From assembly GCA_008508345.1 (NCBI GenBank), contig QNGE01001237.1, forward strand, positions 1 to 64,000: a stretch of DNA of 64,000 bases, in the 5' to 3' direction. Made by a program: the position numbers and the translations under genes. This DNA is from Paragonimus westermani (lineage: Eukaryota; Platyhelminthes; Trematoda; Plagiorchiida; Troglotrematidae). Positions 35,839-48,885 of the stretch are shown here, one piece after another (the first letter of the stretch is position 1; each line of letters opens with the position of its first letter). Below the pieces are notes generated by a model. It was not told the origin of the DNA, made no database searches, and was given only the letters and a program-made list of their open reading frames with translations.

Positions 35839-37856
35839 CGCAACCCACAGTTGTGAGTACAGAAAAACCTTGTCCAAGCCCTGTTGTTATCATGGTCCCC
35901 GGGTACTCAAGTGACACATCCGGAGATCAATTTGGTCATCTGATTGCATTTCTAGTGTTTATGCTCCAACTATGTGTCGTACCGATGATAAAAATGACCA
36001 GTTCTATGATCGTCTGTCCGCCACAAGCCGGTGGACGCTAGTGAGTGACAGATTGTTTGTTCTGGGCGACTTAAGCGCTCGAGTTGGGCGCGACCTGGTT
36101 GTCTGACCGGTAGTCCCCAGACCCCGCAGCATTGGTTCCGTCAACGAGGACGGTGATCGTCTGCTCAACCTGTGTGCTACTCACAAGTTGGCTGCCACAA
36201 ACACCCCATTCCCGCTGAATGTGAGCGACATCACGACACAGAATCACCCAGGAAGTGGTCATCACCATTTGCTTGGCTACGTGATTGTGCGACAGTGCGA
36301 CATTCGTGAATTGCGTATTACGCGAGTGATGCGTGGCTCAGAATGCAGCACCGATCATAGACTGGCCAGGAGCAATTTGTTTATTTATGTTTGCAAGCCT
36401 GTTTTTTGTGATCATTCGGACAACGACCGAAGTTGGGCATCAAACGACTAAAGAAGTGTGAGGCAAGGTCTGCTTTTTAGAGTGCCTTTGCCGTTCGTCT
36501 GCAAGACGCTCCTGTACCCACTACCCTTGCCGATATATAGAAACGGCTGAAGGAAGAGATCAGGTCAGCAGCCACAGAGACGATCATTGTTGAACGCCGG
36601 AAACCCCTGGACTGGTTCGGTGGCGACAACGCGACTGTCTCCAATTTGGTACGAGGTAAGAGTGCAGTGTATGTCGCTCCCACATTCAGGAGTGTACGGC
36701 GTCAACTGGTCGAACGGGTTCACGGAATCAAGAACGACTGGTGGAGGAAGCAAGGTGAGTGGATGCAGGACTACGCCGATCGCCGAAAACACATAGAGTT
36801 CTGCAATTCGCTTAAGGCGATCTCCGGTCTACCGGTCCAGTCTACCAAAGCACTGGTTGAAGTAGACACCAGCTGTTCGTGCACTCAACCAGAGGACTTT
36901 ATGTAAGTCAGGCACAAACAATTTCATAGCTAACTAAACTCTCCCGTTACCATTGATTGGTGAACGCGAACAGCCTGCCGCAAGAGGTCATCAGACCTTC
37001 ACTTGCCCCCGCTCCGGATTCGCCAGAGGTGCAGAGAGCGACTGATCAAGTGCGCAGTGGAAAAGCTGCGGGCCAGGATAGATTGTCACGTGAGATCCTG
37101 AAAGATGGCGGATCGCTGCTGAAACGCGCTCTGCTCCAGCTGATTCATTCTATCTGGAAGTAGTAAGAAATACCATGAGATTTCAAGGATGCTCTGATAG
37201 TAAGTTTGTTTAAAGATGGGGCTAGCAAGCAGTGCCCGACAGCTATCGGAGCATCAATCTACTGAGCCACGCAGGCAAGGTACTTGACAGAACCCTCCTG
37301 AATCGACTGAATGCGGACGTTTCGGAAGCCAATGATCCCGAGTAGCAGTGTGGATTCCGGACGAGTCTGAGTACGATCGACGTAGCGTTTGCTGTTGGAC
37401 AGTTTCAGAAGTGCCTGTAAAGCAATCAGTTTCTGTATACTGTCCTCTTGGAATTCATAAAAGCCTTTGACTCTGTGACTCGCGAGACGTTGTGGACGGT
37501 GCTTGGTAAATTCGGATGTCCAGGTTAGTTCGCCAATTTGATTAGAATGTTGCTTGTGGGCATTAAGGCGGGAGTACCATCATGTGGATGATTTTGGCAT
37601 TATCACCGGCGTGAAGCAGGGTTGTGTCATGTCCCCAGCCCAATTTAGTTTATATTTGGCTGACATGGCGACAGTTGTTTTCCAGCACTCAGCAGAGAAC
37701 AGTGTTGAGATTGAGTACCGGACGGATGGATGCCTACAGAATATTCGACGTTTTGGCGCTCTAACCCGACTACACACCTCAACGATACGCATGCCTCTGT
37801 TCGCAGATGACGGCGCGCATGCCTCATTCACACACCTCCTGGTCTTATTCCTTTAG
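35839..37856 (+). pseudogene. Decayed RTE-type LINE, right palindrome arm
   Basis: Endonuclease motifs come first: ISSVYAPT with DDKNDQFYDRLS at 35940-36020, GDLSARVGRD (for the usual GDFNARVG) near 36070, NEDGDRLLNLCATHKLA near 36145-36195, and STDHRLARSN near 36350. The reverse transcriptase follows: GKAAGQDRLSREILKDGG (37060-37115), LLQLIHSIW, GVKQGCVMSPAQFSLYLADM (37605-37665) and LFADDGAHA (37800-37825). This is the order of an RTE-type APE endonuclease-RT polyprotein. Several stops and frame changes, including one just after the GRD motif, make it inactive. It stops after the FADD box, so thumb and C-terminal parts are missing. Confidence 0.88.
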
Positions 37857-38202
37857 GTTTACACCTGATATGTAATGTATGAGTGGAAACGCAAGTGTTG
37901 CGACGTAAGTTACTTGTGGTTATGGTTAGGCGCAGAAGCAAGTTGCTTGTGATCACTGTGACAGGTTAATCCGAACCGGATGCCCTCAGCCATAAGCTCA
38001 TATTCAAAGCCTCGATACAAATATATATATATATATTTATATGGAGATAGCCAACGGTTACTACAAGTGGCAGGTTCGTCAACAAAGAGCACACAAAGGG
38101 AGAAAATATCAGATGAAGTCGAGACACACAAACTTACTTTTCAGCGAGTGCACTGCGATTTCCTACTGCACAGTTTCCAGTATCCCTCGTAGCCAATTAC
38201 CA

Positions 38203-38308
38203 CTTAATCCACAGTTGTGAGTTCAGAAAAACCTTGTCCATGCCCTGTGGTTATCATGGTCCTCCGGTACTCAAGTGACACATCCGGAGATCAATTTGGT
38301 CATCGGAT
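38203..38308 (-). repeat. 105-bp direct repeat, outer copy in the right arm
   Basis: Mirror of 30423-30528 and partner of 35839-35944 in the same arm. Confidence 0.85.
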
Positions 38309-39092
38309 TGCCTTCCAATTCAGAACCGTCTGACGTGCTTATATGACAAATTGCTCTTGATTTTGCACGTTTGCACGTTTATGGTGATATAAAATGCTAC
38401 GCATTTGGCCTGATGATGAACACCACAGACAGACTGTTCGCCAAAACACTTTCTAATCCTAGTGAACTCATGGGAGGCTAATCGAAACGTCAAACAACAG
38501 CCATTACTCTGTGCTTGTATACGTGTGTGCGACTGCACTAGAGCAGAGGGTGTAAGTTCACTAAACGATGTGCGCTTTCTTGTTTGCAATGTACGCATCT
38601 TATTGTCGCAAGTGTTTGAACGCGTTCGGAGTTCGATGTGTTAATTTGGAAACAACCAGTGCATTGTCCTAGTCTGTATTTTGAGAGTCATTTTCAACGG
38701 ACAATTGAAACTCTTTCAAGATTTTTCATCAGTTCTCAGCACCTGGTAGTTATGATAACCCCAAATCTACTCACCGAGAGGAGGTCTTAATGTGACCTAT
38801 ATACGTCATCTTTTGTGAACTACTACCTCACTCTACTTACAGACTGTCCTTATCTTACTGTGCCGTCCACCTGTAGTTTTTTTCCGGTCGTACCTTGCAA
38901 TCAACTGCCCATGTGTTTTGGATAAACTGTTAAGTTGCCAGTAATCGTATTTCATATGACGATTTAGCCTATCTCCAGTGATTGCCAGGCGTTAAAATGG
39001 TTACGGAAAATTTCGTTCATCCATCGAAATCTGTCGTTTTCACTTGATCGTTTGAGATGCAACACAGATGAATACTAACATTTTGTTTCCCA

Positions 39093-40470
39093 CACCTGAA
39101 TTTATTTCTAACATTTCCGCATGCTGCTAGTGAATAGTAGTATGGTTTGACCATCTGTCCTCACTACACATGTAGTTCGAACGGAGTTGTTTGTGTCAGA
39201 GGATCATAGAATACCATCCTGATTGTCTAGGAATCCGTCTCGATAATTCTATCAACATGGCAACCGTTTCACATCTAGCCGGTACACATTACCAGATCGA
39301 CTTATCACAATCTATCCATTTGATCTACAATGACATGCATTACTGATGATGACCCGTCAGTCGGAATTTCGCAGTTTCACATGATCCAATGGCGTTTCTT
39401 TTAATTACTTTCCGTCTTGCTTGTCGAACTAACGCAACTATATTGATCTACGATGACGCACATAAAACGGTTACTCGCCACGTGATTCCACGGTTCAACT
39501 GGCACTTTCATGAGTCCACAATAAAGTTTTAAGTAATGACTTCATCGTCTTGGACACCAGTGGAGTACTATTGCAATTTTGATACTCTTGGACTCAGACA
39601 GTCTAACCGATAAGTTGAAGCTTTTCAATAGTTTTGTGACCACGGGGATGTTGGGAAAGTCTTAAACAGTGGTGTTTGTAATTTTGTTCAGATACACTAA
39701 TCCGAAAGGAGAGCGTACAGTCAGACGTCCTGGTAAACCTTCTGACCGTCAATAGGGACATACCGATAAGACAGTGTTTAAGCCGTATTTCTGGGTGTAC
39801 TTCAAAGTACACTAGACAATTCGTATCTTAGAGTATTTTAATTCTATCGACTCCGTTGTTCAGTAATTACCAGCTACGTTGATTTCGTGATTTCGACAAC
39901 ACGCATCGTGGGGACATCGAACAAAGTAGGTCCGAGGTTACGCAGGTACTATTTTCATGAGTGAGGCGTCTGAGGTCGCCAGATTTAACGTCTACGTTTT
40001 TCACTGGGGATTGTTAGTTGAAATCAATTGTATGAGCGAACGAATAGAGGACCATAAGACAATCAGAAGAAAACCCTGAAAACCATTTCCGGAAGATGTT
40101 GGAAACAACCCCATTGAAATTATAGAGGGACAGTGGTATTCAAACGAAAATATGTTCGAAACATGGATCACTTACCAGAACGATTGTGTATAGGAAACAC
40201 CATTAGTATGTGCATGATGTTGGCTTGAGATGGCATAAGACGACCAAAATGCAACATCCGATTGATGTCATGGGCGTATTTTGCGGAAATTACATTGGTC
40301 TACAAACCGTATCTCACTCACAGCTGCCACGTAAGTTACCTGACTCTGTCGGGTTTTGCGATTTCACCACTAGCCTGATATATATATACTGATTTTGAGA
40401 TAAATCTGCTGAACAACTTAACACTGACAGACATTCAGGCTGACTACAAAGATCCTAGCTCATACAGTGC
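39093..40470. other. Unassigned DNA right of the palindrome
   Basis: Short frames only. The motif ACTGATGATGACCC at 39344-39357 resembles a ribozyme core but no stem II follows. Confidence 0.4.
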
Positions 40471-40474
40471 GAAA

Positions 40475-40735
40475 ACTGAACACCACCCACACTTGATCGT
40501 AGACTTCACGTTCAGATAAGCCTTTCGGCCTGTTCAATTCGAAAGGAGGTCCTAAACTCGAGTTTCGTTCTTGTTAGAGCTCATCCTTTTCCGGATCGAA
40601 GTTTTTACCCTGACCCTCATGCTTGTGAGGTTAGCATGTTAATCACAACGAAATGAGATAATCGAAAGCCTTATCTGAATGCGAAGGCTGCGTTCAAGTG
40701 TGGCTGGTCTCAAATTCTAAAATAGTCTGTCTTTA
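40475..40735. repeat. Head-to-head pair of hammerhead-SINE pieces
   Basis: The left part (40475-40660) reads on the minus strand as tRNA-like head, decayed ribozyme (GGATGAGCTCTAACAAGAAC, then GAAACTCGAGTTTAGGAC) and tail. The right part (40670-40725) repeats the tail on the plus strand (CTTATCTGAATGCGAAGGCTGCG, then TCAAGTGTGG). The ribozyme core is degraded (GGATGAG for CUGAUGAG). Confidence 0.55.
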
Positions 40736-40944
40736 AACCTTCAATGTTGATTTAAACCATGCCCGGTTGGTTCAATGATGGCAGTAACATCTACCTAACT
40801 GAGAAGTCCTGATCACGGGATTATCAATAGGATAGAACAGTGACTCTGTTCATTCTCCTATTGGAGTGATCGGGAAGGCTGATCACTATTCATACGAAGT
40901 TGTGGTTGAGCGTTTGGATTTGATCAATCGGTCATGCCTATTGT

Positions 40945-41165
40945 GAGGCTGCTGGTTTTGTGGTTAACACGCTGGTCTCACAAACGTGAGGGTCAGAGTA
41001 AAAACGACGATCCGGATAAGGATATGCATCAATGATGATCTCTAACAAAAGCGAAACCCAAGTCTAGTGCCTCCTTTCGAAGTGAGCCGGCCAAAAGGTT
41101 TGTCTGAATGCGAGGGCTGTGAACAAGTGTGGGCAGTGTTCAACTTTAACACTGTGTAAAATAGC
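40945..41165 (+). repeat. Hammerhead-SINE relative with tRNA-like head
   Basis: TGGTTAACACG at 40961-40971 fits a pol III A box (TRGYNNANNNG); the expected B box region (GGGTCAGAGT) is degenerate. A decayed ribozyme follows (GCATCAATGATGATC, later GAAACCCAAGTC and TAGTGCC), with core C changed to A and a poor stem II. The tail GTCTGAATGCGAGGGCTGTG is shared with the 21.4-kb element. Confidence 0.6.
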
Positions 41166-43165
41166 CTAAGTCGCTGAACGTTCACTAATCATCCATTGTC
41201 ATTCGTGCGAGAGCACCACATATACGTTAGCTGCACCGGTCGTCTACTCAGACGATTCTCATTACTCAGCCAGTTACTGAATGAAGAGGTTTGGTTGGTC
41301 AGTCAGAATAAACAAAGGCATCCGGCTGTATCACTGACTGTCCACGGAGTGATGGTGCTCATGCCAGGCATGATGTCAGGTTCCCAAGGACGGGTATGCG
41401 GTGATAGGATAGCATCACAACCAGTGATAAGCACATCTTAATAGGTGTGTTCTAATTAACTTTCCTGACAAGTGACCGGAGCGATAGGCCAGGTAGCACG
41501 AAGGCGCAACACTAATCCGGCCCGAGGCTGCTGTAGTTTTGTACACGTGTGAGATACTTACCAGGGTACAGAAAACAAGTTTAAATCAGCTTAATCACAG
41601 CTATCGCATTCGGGCAGACGTTATTTCACACAACCTAGTTCGAAAGGAGCAAACGTACTCCATTTGAATTCCCGTCGGAGCAGCTCAGTAGAGTGTGTAA
41701 TTGTCAGGGTGGTAAATTAAATTCTCATGGGATAGCCGCGTCAACGATTGCAAAACTGACTTCATATTACGCACGGTCAGAGTAACATTCACAATTACAT
41801 GCGAGTAGTGTGCAGGTTACTCGATCATCCCGGTAAGCATGCCCACTAAACAATACGTGTGCTCGTGCGCGCACTACTCTTGTCACACTGGGGTGGGTGC
41901 TCATGTGTTTAATTTTTTGATCGACGAATGCAGTTAGGGACAAGTGGCATAAACAGAGAACCAGAAAGTTTAACACTACTCCAGAGATACTGGTTTTGCG
42001 AATTTGAGTGAAAAAAAAACACTGGCATCACACGATGTGGGATCGAGAAGATTAAACATCTCTGCTTGACATCGTTACAGATAAAATTCCAAAGCACCAC
42101 ACAAACATAGAGACGGTCAAAGGTCAGAACTTGTTTGGGTGCCGCCACTGTAGCATCAACGTGGTGGTGTTTGATTGCAACTGCTTATCATGGCTAACGT
42201 TCGTTTCTATTTGAAAACCGAACTTGAAGTCTTTGTCGGGTTGCACACATATGATGGTATCAGATTAGATTTCCAGAGTGAGTATGCTGGTTTATTCTGA
42301 ATATGCATTGTTAGGTTGCTTGATGATTGTTTAGCCGTTTGTTGAACCCGCCTTGATAGGTGCTCAGTTACCCTGGATACGTGTTGACGTTCTATTATGT
42401 CACCGTAGGGTGTCCCGCATTCACACTTGTATTCTTAGGTTGTGCTGGATCAGGTGAACGGACGTTCATTTGCTGAACCAGGGCTGCGGGGATTCCAATC
42501 GCCGGTTTCGTATAGATAACGGTTGGTCCTAAGAGAGAGAGGAAGTGAGGACCTGCGTTGTCTATTTTGAACGGCGGTTGTAAAAATATTGCTTTTGTGG
42601 TGCATAAGTTACTGATTACCTTGTACAGTGACAGTGTTTGGCATTCTTCTAAAGCTTTTCTGATAGCGATCCTCAAGGTAAGTCTACTCAAGCCTGCAGA
42701 TTACACTACTGGTCAGCAAAACGCATTCTAGGAACCAAGAAATGAGCAAACACCACTGAAAGTGGGTCGGTTGTGTAGCGTCATCTGTCGGCGTTATATG
42801 TGATTAACCGAAAGGACTATTCATGTTCTGCTTTCAAGTGGAGAAAGATGTTCGTCAATATATGTAGAATCATTTACAATCAGAAACCGACATGCCGATT
42901 TGCGCACGCAGCAGCAACCGATTGTGACGTCGATATTACACAGATAGCGCACAAACACGTATCACCCTTTGACATTTGAAGTATTTGTGTAGTGAGTTGG
43001 AGGTTTGTACATCCACAAAAAATATTGACAGAGATACAGCAAAGCAAGATTGAGTCCAACTAATGTACTCTTGGTCTTTTGTCTGTTCTACTCTGAGGTT
43101 CATATTAGTATATGTTTGATCGTTTAGTGATTTTTAGGGACATAGGTGAAGGACTCATCTAGTAA
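41166..43165. other. Unassigned DNA
   Basis: Only short frames. The stretch 41600-41700 has a faint minus-strand resemblance to the hammerhead-SINE tail (CTCCTTTCGAA, CCCGAATGCGATAGCTGTGAT), too weak to annotate separately. Confidence 0.35.
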
Positions 43166-43169
43166 CGAG

Positions 43170-43880
43170 CTCATTATCATCATCATCACCATCATAGCAG
43201 ACATGAGGCTGACCAAAAGGTACTGTGGCTCGGGCCGCCGCTCACCTCAACAGTGACGTGGAATATCCCAGAAGGAAACGTTACTAAGAAGGTTGACAAA
43301 TACTAAAAGAAGACTAAGTGAAAGAACTAGAAATGGTATGGATACAGGTACGCCATTGACTGCGACACACTGCCATCTCGGATAGCGTCTCTAACCAGCG
43401 GTTTGAGTGATCACGAGGACCCCATCCAGGCAGGCGATGCCTGCCCACTTTGCTCAATGGAGCAGTCAAGGTCTTCATATTTCGTGACCACGTTGTTGTT
43501 TGACCACCACGCGGCTTTACCCAAATGTTGGTGGCCTCAGTATATAATGCCCGGTACGGTAAACGCTCAGCTGGCATACGGAGCACGTGACCCAACCATC
43601 GCAAGCTGTGCAACGTAACTAGTTGACCAATTGATCGCGCATCCCGAGCGTTCCGGAATACGCGCCGGCGAACTGCAACATTGCTCACGCGATCAGCCCA
43701 CATAATGTGGGCCAAGTGGCGGAGACAACGATGGTCAAACACAGCAAGCCTGTTGATATCTTGCTTGTGAACAGGCCACGTTTCAGAACCATACAGCAAA
43801 ATGGAACGCACACAGGCGTTGTATACCCTTCCTTTTAGCGAATAATTGTACGTTCGTGTAAGCTGCTCTAACTTGTGTAT
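43170..43880 (-). mobile_element. RTE-type LINE 3' end with trinucleotide tail
   Basis: A 165-codon frame (43314-43811) plus upstream sequence read on the minus strand gives KGRVYNACVRSILLYGSETW, VFDHRCLRHLAHIMW, RVSNVAVRRRVF and LRWLGHVLRMP, the C-terminal signature of RTE reverse transcriptases. The stop after ISSSFT is intact. About 120 bp of 3' UTR follow, ending in an (ATG)n-like run (43170-43195), the kind of short tandem tail found on RTE elements. The copy is truncated at its 5' end near 43880. Confidence 0.88.
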
Positions 43881-43889
43881 GGATTGGTT

Positions 43890-46560
43890 ACTAATCGGGT
43901 TGGGTACGTAAGGAGAAGATTGTTATTATCATTCATGATGTTGTCAACAAACTGTTTGGATGCCTCCAGCTGGAGTAAAATGATGGTACGGACAAGACAT
44001 GTTTCTACTGTCACGCTATCGGGACAGAAGTTCTACGCGTATGTTCAGTAGGTTCAGACTTTATTGTAAAAGTCCAGGGAAAACCATGCGAGAACAGTTC
44101 AGCCAGCGGGGGAGGGTGCTGGCAGACGAAATTGAATCCTGAAACTGGGTGATGAGTTGTGTTGAGTATATTCTCGACTAAGACTATATAAGTGAATTAT
44201 CTAAGCTTCGTGAAAATGTCATCAGGGTTTAGGAGGCAAACTGATTCGTAAACGTTACAACAATACCTATCTGGGCACGGATTGCGGAGCATACGTAAAT
44301 CCAAGTACTGTTACATCAGTTGTCGAAAATGATTGTCATTACCGAGCGAGAGAGGACGTCCGCATACCTTGAGATGATCATAGACAGGTTACAGTCGTGT
44401 GACTACTGGTTCGAACTGGACAAATCGTATTAAAACAGTGTTGAGGTAGAGGTGTTAGAAGAAGCTGCATCACGACAACGTAGCCAGTGGGCTTGAAAAC
44501 ATGGTTCCGGTAATTTGAGTTCCTTTATTCAAACTGACATTATAAAATTGCGGGACATCAGAGTTTATAATTACTTAAAGTGACACGTTGTTAAAGTATG
44601 GTCAAATTAATCGCGTAGTACACCAGTCATGCTTATTAGAATTTTGCAACTTTACAACGGTATACACAATTGAAAGCAATAGAACAGTCTCAGAGGAACA
44701 TGCTAATAGTCATATATTTTGTCTGACACGGTAGTCGATGTCTAACTTCGATAAGATTCTTTGTGAGATTCATCGGTAGTTAGTTGGATAGTAATTCTAG
44801 CAATCAAAAGTCTTTAGAATACTGTCAATGCTGCCGAAGTGGGAGTAATTTTGAGAAGATGATAGAATACCTATATCTAGCTGGGAAAAAAGCGGCAACA
44901 ATATGATGCATCCTTGAGAGGTAGGACACAATAGAAAATCTCAAGTACATGAAAGATTTCACTGACCATTTGAAATCGGATTTTGGATTGCCATAAGAAA
45001 ATGCGGTAAACGTGGCAAAACGTGATCCTTAAGATCATGTGGAGCTAACAAGCAAACGCAACAGTATCTGAAGAGGACCTAAAAGCCTAAATGCAACCTA
45101 AGGTACGCTGTCAAGTATAATAGTATGCAAACAGTTTTGGAGGACTGCTTTTAACAGTTAATCTAAGGCAGAAGTGAGCACACAGCGGCCGAAATCGAGG
45201 TAGGAGATCCGATACCTTTCGCACGCTACACACGGTGTCAGACGTTGACTGTACAGCATGATTAATATAGACCAAAGGAATACTCAGAAGGCTAATGGCA
45301 GGTGACAGTTTTCACTTATTTACACCGTAACGCAGGAATTGCTGGAAGAGGCCTTCGATATAGTGGTAAGTAAACTGGGACTCAATCTTGTTGTTGTTAC
45401 CAAGACTCAAAAATATTTCGTTCCCTTCAGAAGTTTGAACAAAACAGTTAGAACACGAAAACTGGTGCATGTGAGCATTTCGTATTGATTGGTCGGGTAC
45501 AAATTTACGACACGAGTCAACCTTTTATATCGAACAGTTAGATGGGTGGGATGGATAATCAGTCGGTCGAGTGAGAAAGACCACTGAGTCTAGGACAGAG
45601 TCAAATTCACGAACAATTGTTTCTGAACTCAAAAGGTCGGCTTCAGTCGGTTGACCGTGATCGCCTCAATAAACTGCAAGAATCTTGGGTTGAAATGACG
45701 TAATATGATTGTGAATGCACTAGCTAGGTTAATAAAGCGACTAGTGGTCAGGGTGTGTGTTGTGACTGTGGACAATGGTTGCTTGTGGGTTTAAACGTGT
45801 ACGCTCAAAATTCGTCCGACGACATTTATTCTCAGACAAACACAGAGACAGGAACGTAAAAACCTTTGAGCACTTTCGCTTCCGTACGAACCTAAGAACC
45901 TGCGACTGTTGCTGGTCAGTTGTGATATAAGAAGTTGATCCACATCGAATTGCGTCTCGTCTATTTCAGATCACCATAATGAATTGCTAGTGTGTCAGCT
46001 GACCAAGCGGATGGGCTGCAATCTAGCCACGAACGGCAATGGCCTTCAGTAAACAAGTGCAAATGAGTCAGTCTCAAAATATGTGGCCGACCAAAATGGA
46101 TAACCAGTTCTCAAAGTGATGAGCCACTGGGTACGGAGAAGCTGAACGAGGGTTTGTTCAGATTAAAAACTCGAAAGATAATTTCTGTTCTTTCCGGAGT
46201 AGCACCGAATGACATGTGAGCAAACAGCCAAACACAATGGAATGGAAAATCATGGCACAGTCATCCCCAATTAAAACTCGTTCAACTTGTTTGCAACATA
46301 CCCAAATGTGCTATTTCCACTCGCCTAAAAAAATTAGGCATCCACTTGTGACGGACAGTGGAACAAGCGCAATTTGGTCATCGAGCCACTCAGTGCGCTG
46401 GACACCAGTGGAATATCGTGATTCACTTCAGTTCAGACGCATCTCTTATGCCGACTGGACCAAACACAAACATTGTAACTCTATTTGGTGAGATCATGTC
46501 TTGCTTATCTGAACCCATTGTGGTGATGTGATCAATACAAAAAGATGTCTCATAAAAATT
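43890..46560. other. Unassigned DNA
   Basis: No convincing frame or RNA. A frame at 46216-46491 (+, 91 codons) just beyond the start of the PLE region has no recognised motif. Confidence 0.35.
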
Positions 46561-46904
46561 CCCAGCGTAGTCATGAAAAACAATGTGTAGCGAACAAGCT
46601 CGTTTTCAGCGATTCATCATCAGGCTAAATACATCACATTTATATCACACATTTCACGGGAGAATCGTTAGGGGAGTAAACGGGGGACATGTGGCTAATG
46701 AGGTCAATCAGTTCAGTGTCACACTGCAATCAAGTACCCACTTGAACAATGGGACTTGACAGGCTAACCGGGTGGGGGGTTGGCCAGGGCAAATCCAGAG
46801 CCTGAACATAACGTTTCTGGGCACACAGGAGTGGGTTATACATTCGGATCCCAATAGCCTCTGCTGTAGACAGAATCCTACTCCTCACAGTAAGATGTCC
46901 CATA

Positions 46905-48150
46905 TGCCCATGGACACTCGTCGAGAAGACTCTCATTTTGGCTTACAGACTGTAAATTCGCTTTTCACAAACGTGCCATTAAAAGAGACGGTAGACTTTA
47001 TCTGTGACTTTGCACTGACTCATAGCATAAAGCTTCATGTCTCAACCAATATCTTGAAGCCTTTAGTATGCAGTGGAAACATCAAATTTTATTTTCAAAA
47101 CATGGAGTATAAACAAACAGATGTAGTCGTGATGAGGAGCCTTCTGGGACCGACTCTGATTGAATTATTCGTCTATGATTGAGCTCCGTCTCGCGAGTAC
47201 ACTGCATGGCATCCAGATTTGTCGTCAATATGCTGACGACACATTAGTAGTCGCGCAAGATAGGGAGAAAACAGAAAATCTATTGGATTTACTGAACTCT
47301 TCGAACCCAAACTTGACGTTATTCTCTGAGCTTGAAAAAGAAGATACGTTCACTTTTGGATATCAGCACTAAGCGACGGAAGGGTGGTACAGTGTGTCGA
47401 TCAGTACATCGTAAATCCACCTGGGGTAGACAATATCTGGATTCCAAGTTTCTCACCGATACAAGAGAAACGCTCACTGGTTCGTTGTCTGTTTCACAGA
47501 GCGCGAACTATGTGTACGAGTGATACAAAAAACATAAAGTTGAAATTTACTCGTGAGACTTTGGTCTCCAACGGTTATCCACAGGGTTTCATTAACTTTC
47601 ACATCAAGTCAAAAGTAGTGAACCCACAAGAAACGTCCGCGCCGAAAAAGCCGGTGTACATGCAGTTAACATACAGAGGAGATAATATGTCGCATCTAAC
47701 ACGATGACTGACGTCGATCATTCAACGGACGTACAATGCACCTACTCTCTGTTTAGTCAGTCGCACCAAGTCATTCACACTTCTTCACATGAAGACGCGG
47801 ATACCAGAGCTCTCCACTTCATATTCTATCTACCAGTTTACTTGCAGCTGCAGTGACGTTTACATTGGTAGAATTGATCAAGCCCCGCGTCTCAAGATGA
47901 AGCACTGCATCCCCAAATATGGTGAGGACTTGATGTGTAGCATGACCTAACGCGACTCCACTAAACAGCCCAAGCCGGTTGCCTTGATCACCAAACACCT
48001 GCTAGAAACTCGTCATGTGGTTGACCCGACAAATACTTTCTTTGTGTTGATGCGTCATCACAAGCTTGTCATCCTTAAGTCACTCTAAACACTGCTTGTC
48101 ACACGTAGCAAGCAATTCCACTGTGTGCAAAAGCCGTGAGTTTCGAACCT
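46905..48150 (+). pseudogene. Penelope-like element (RT plus GIY-YIG), decayed
   Basis: At 46955-47160 NSLFTNVPLKETVDFICDF and GPTLIELFV fit the start of Penelope-type RT. At 47215-47245 QICRQYADDTLVVA holds the catalytic YADD box. Then come LLDLLNSSNPNLT (47290-47320), SLVRCLFHRARTMC (47470-47515) and VSNGYPQGFIN (47555-47595). At 47835-47880 YQFTCSCSDVYIGR matches the GIY-YIG endonuclease. Frameshifts and stops separate these blocks, so it is inactive. The family is clear; the exact ends are not. Confidence 0.85.
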
Positions 48151-48885
48151 TCGTCTGTTATGGTTCTGACTAATGACAGACTAGTGTGTAGATTGACCTG
48201 ATTTATGAGCTTAATTCACTCAAATATTTTTGACTTTCATCACTGTTATGTGTAGCAACTGAAGACCATTGTTAATCCAAACAGGCGATAGCCACAGGGA
48301 GGCCACAAGAAGGTTCTATGTCCTCCGAACAAGTGCATCCAAGGCGACGTGTACAAGAGAACTTATAAAAATTTCGCTTTTTGTGGTATAACCAGGATGA
48401 AGACGTAGACCTATCTGAAACTCTATGGACTGTTATGAGCTTCGCAGATTGAAGGACCATTTTGGATACCGTCATCTATAAATATGCTAGTCCATTCATC
48501 TAACTTACATGCGCACGCAATGTTCAGATCGTTCACCACTCACAGCTTTCCCTCGTCAAAAAAACTGCCGCTAGCTTCATGCTGCGGTGCCTGATCATTG
48601 TTTAGGTCTGTTGATTTATTCCAATCAAGTCTTCCATTTGAATTTGTTGAAGACTTGGAAAACCAATAATGGTGTGTAATTAGGGATTGTAATGCGTAAA
48701 TTACACGACTAGAACTTGAGGGCACCTGCACACAGTTTCGTGTTTGAACCACTCTATATAACTGACAGTAATGAAAGGCAACATCCGTGGTGTTCGGATG
48801 TGCACATCAAAATGGTCGAAGACAAGGAACACCACTATACATAGAAGTGGCACCACAAATGACTTGCAATAAACAGCCCGTGAGC

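Larger units (their letters stand above)
35380..39092. repeat. Right arm of the 3.7-kb palindrome
   Basis: Reverse complement of 29639-33351. The stretch 38381-38430 (ending GCCTGATGATGAA and a few bases more) resembles 46609-46650 on the minus strand and may be a Penelope-like terminal fragment. Confidence 0.97.

Noticed and set aside
39344..39380. CTGATGATGACC as a hammerhead core
   Set aside because: No stem II or GAAA in register follows.
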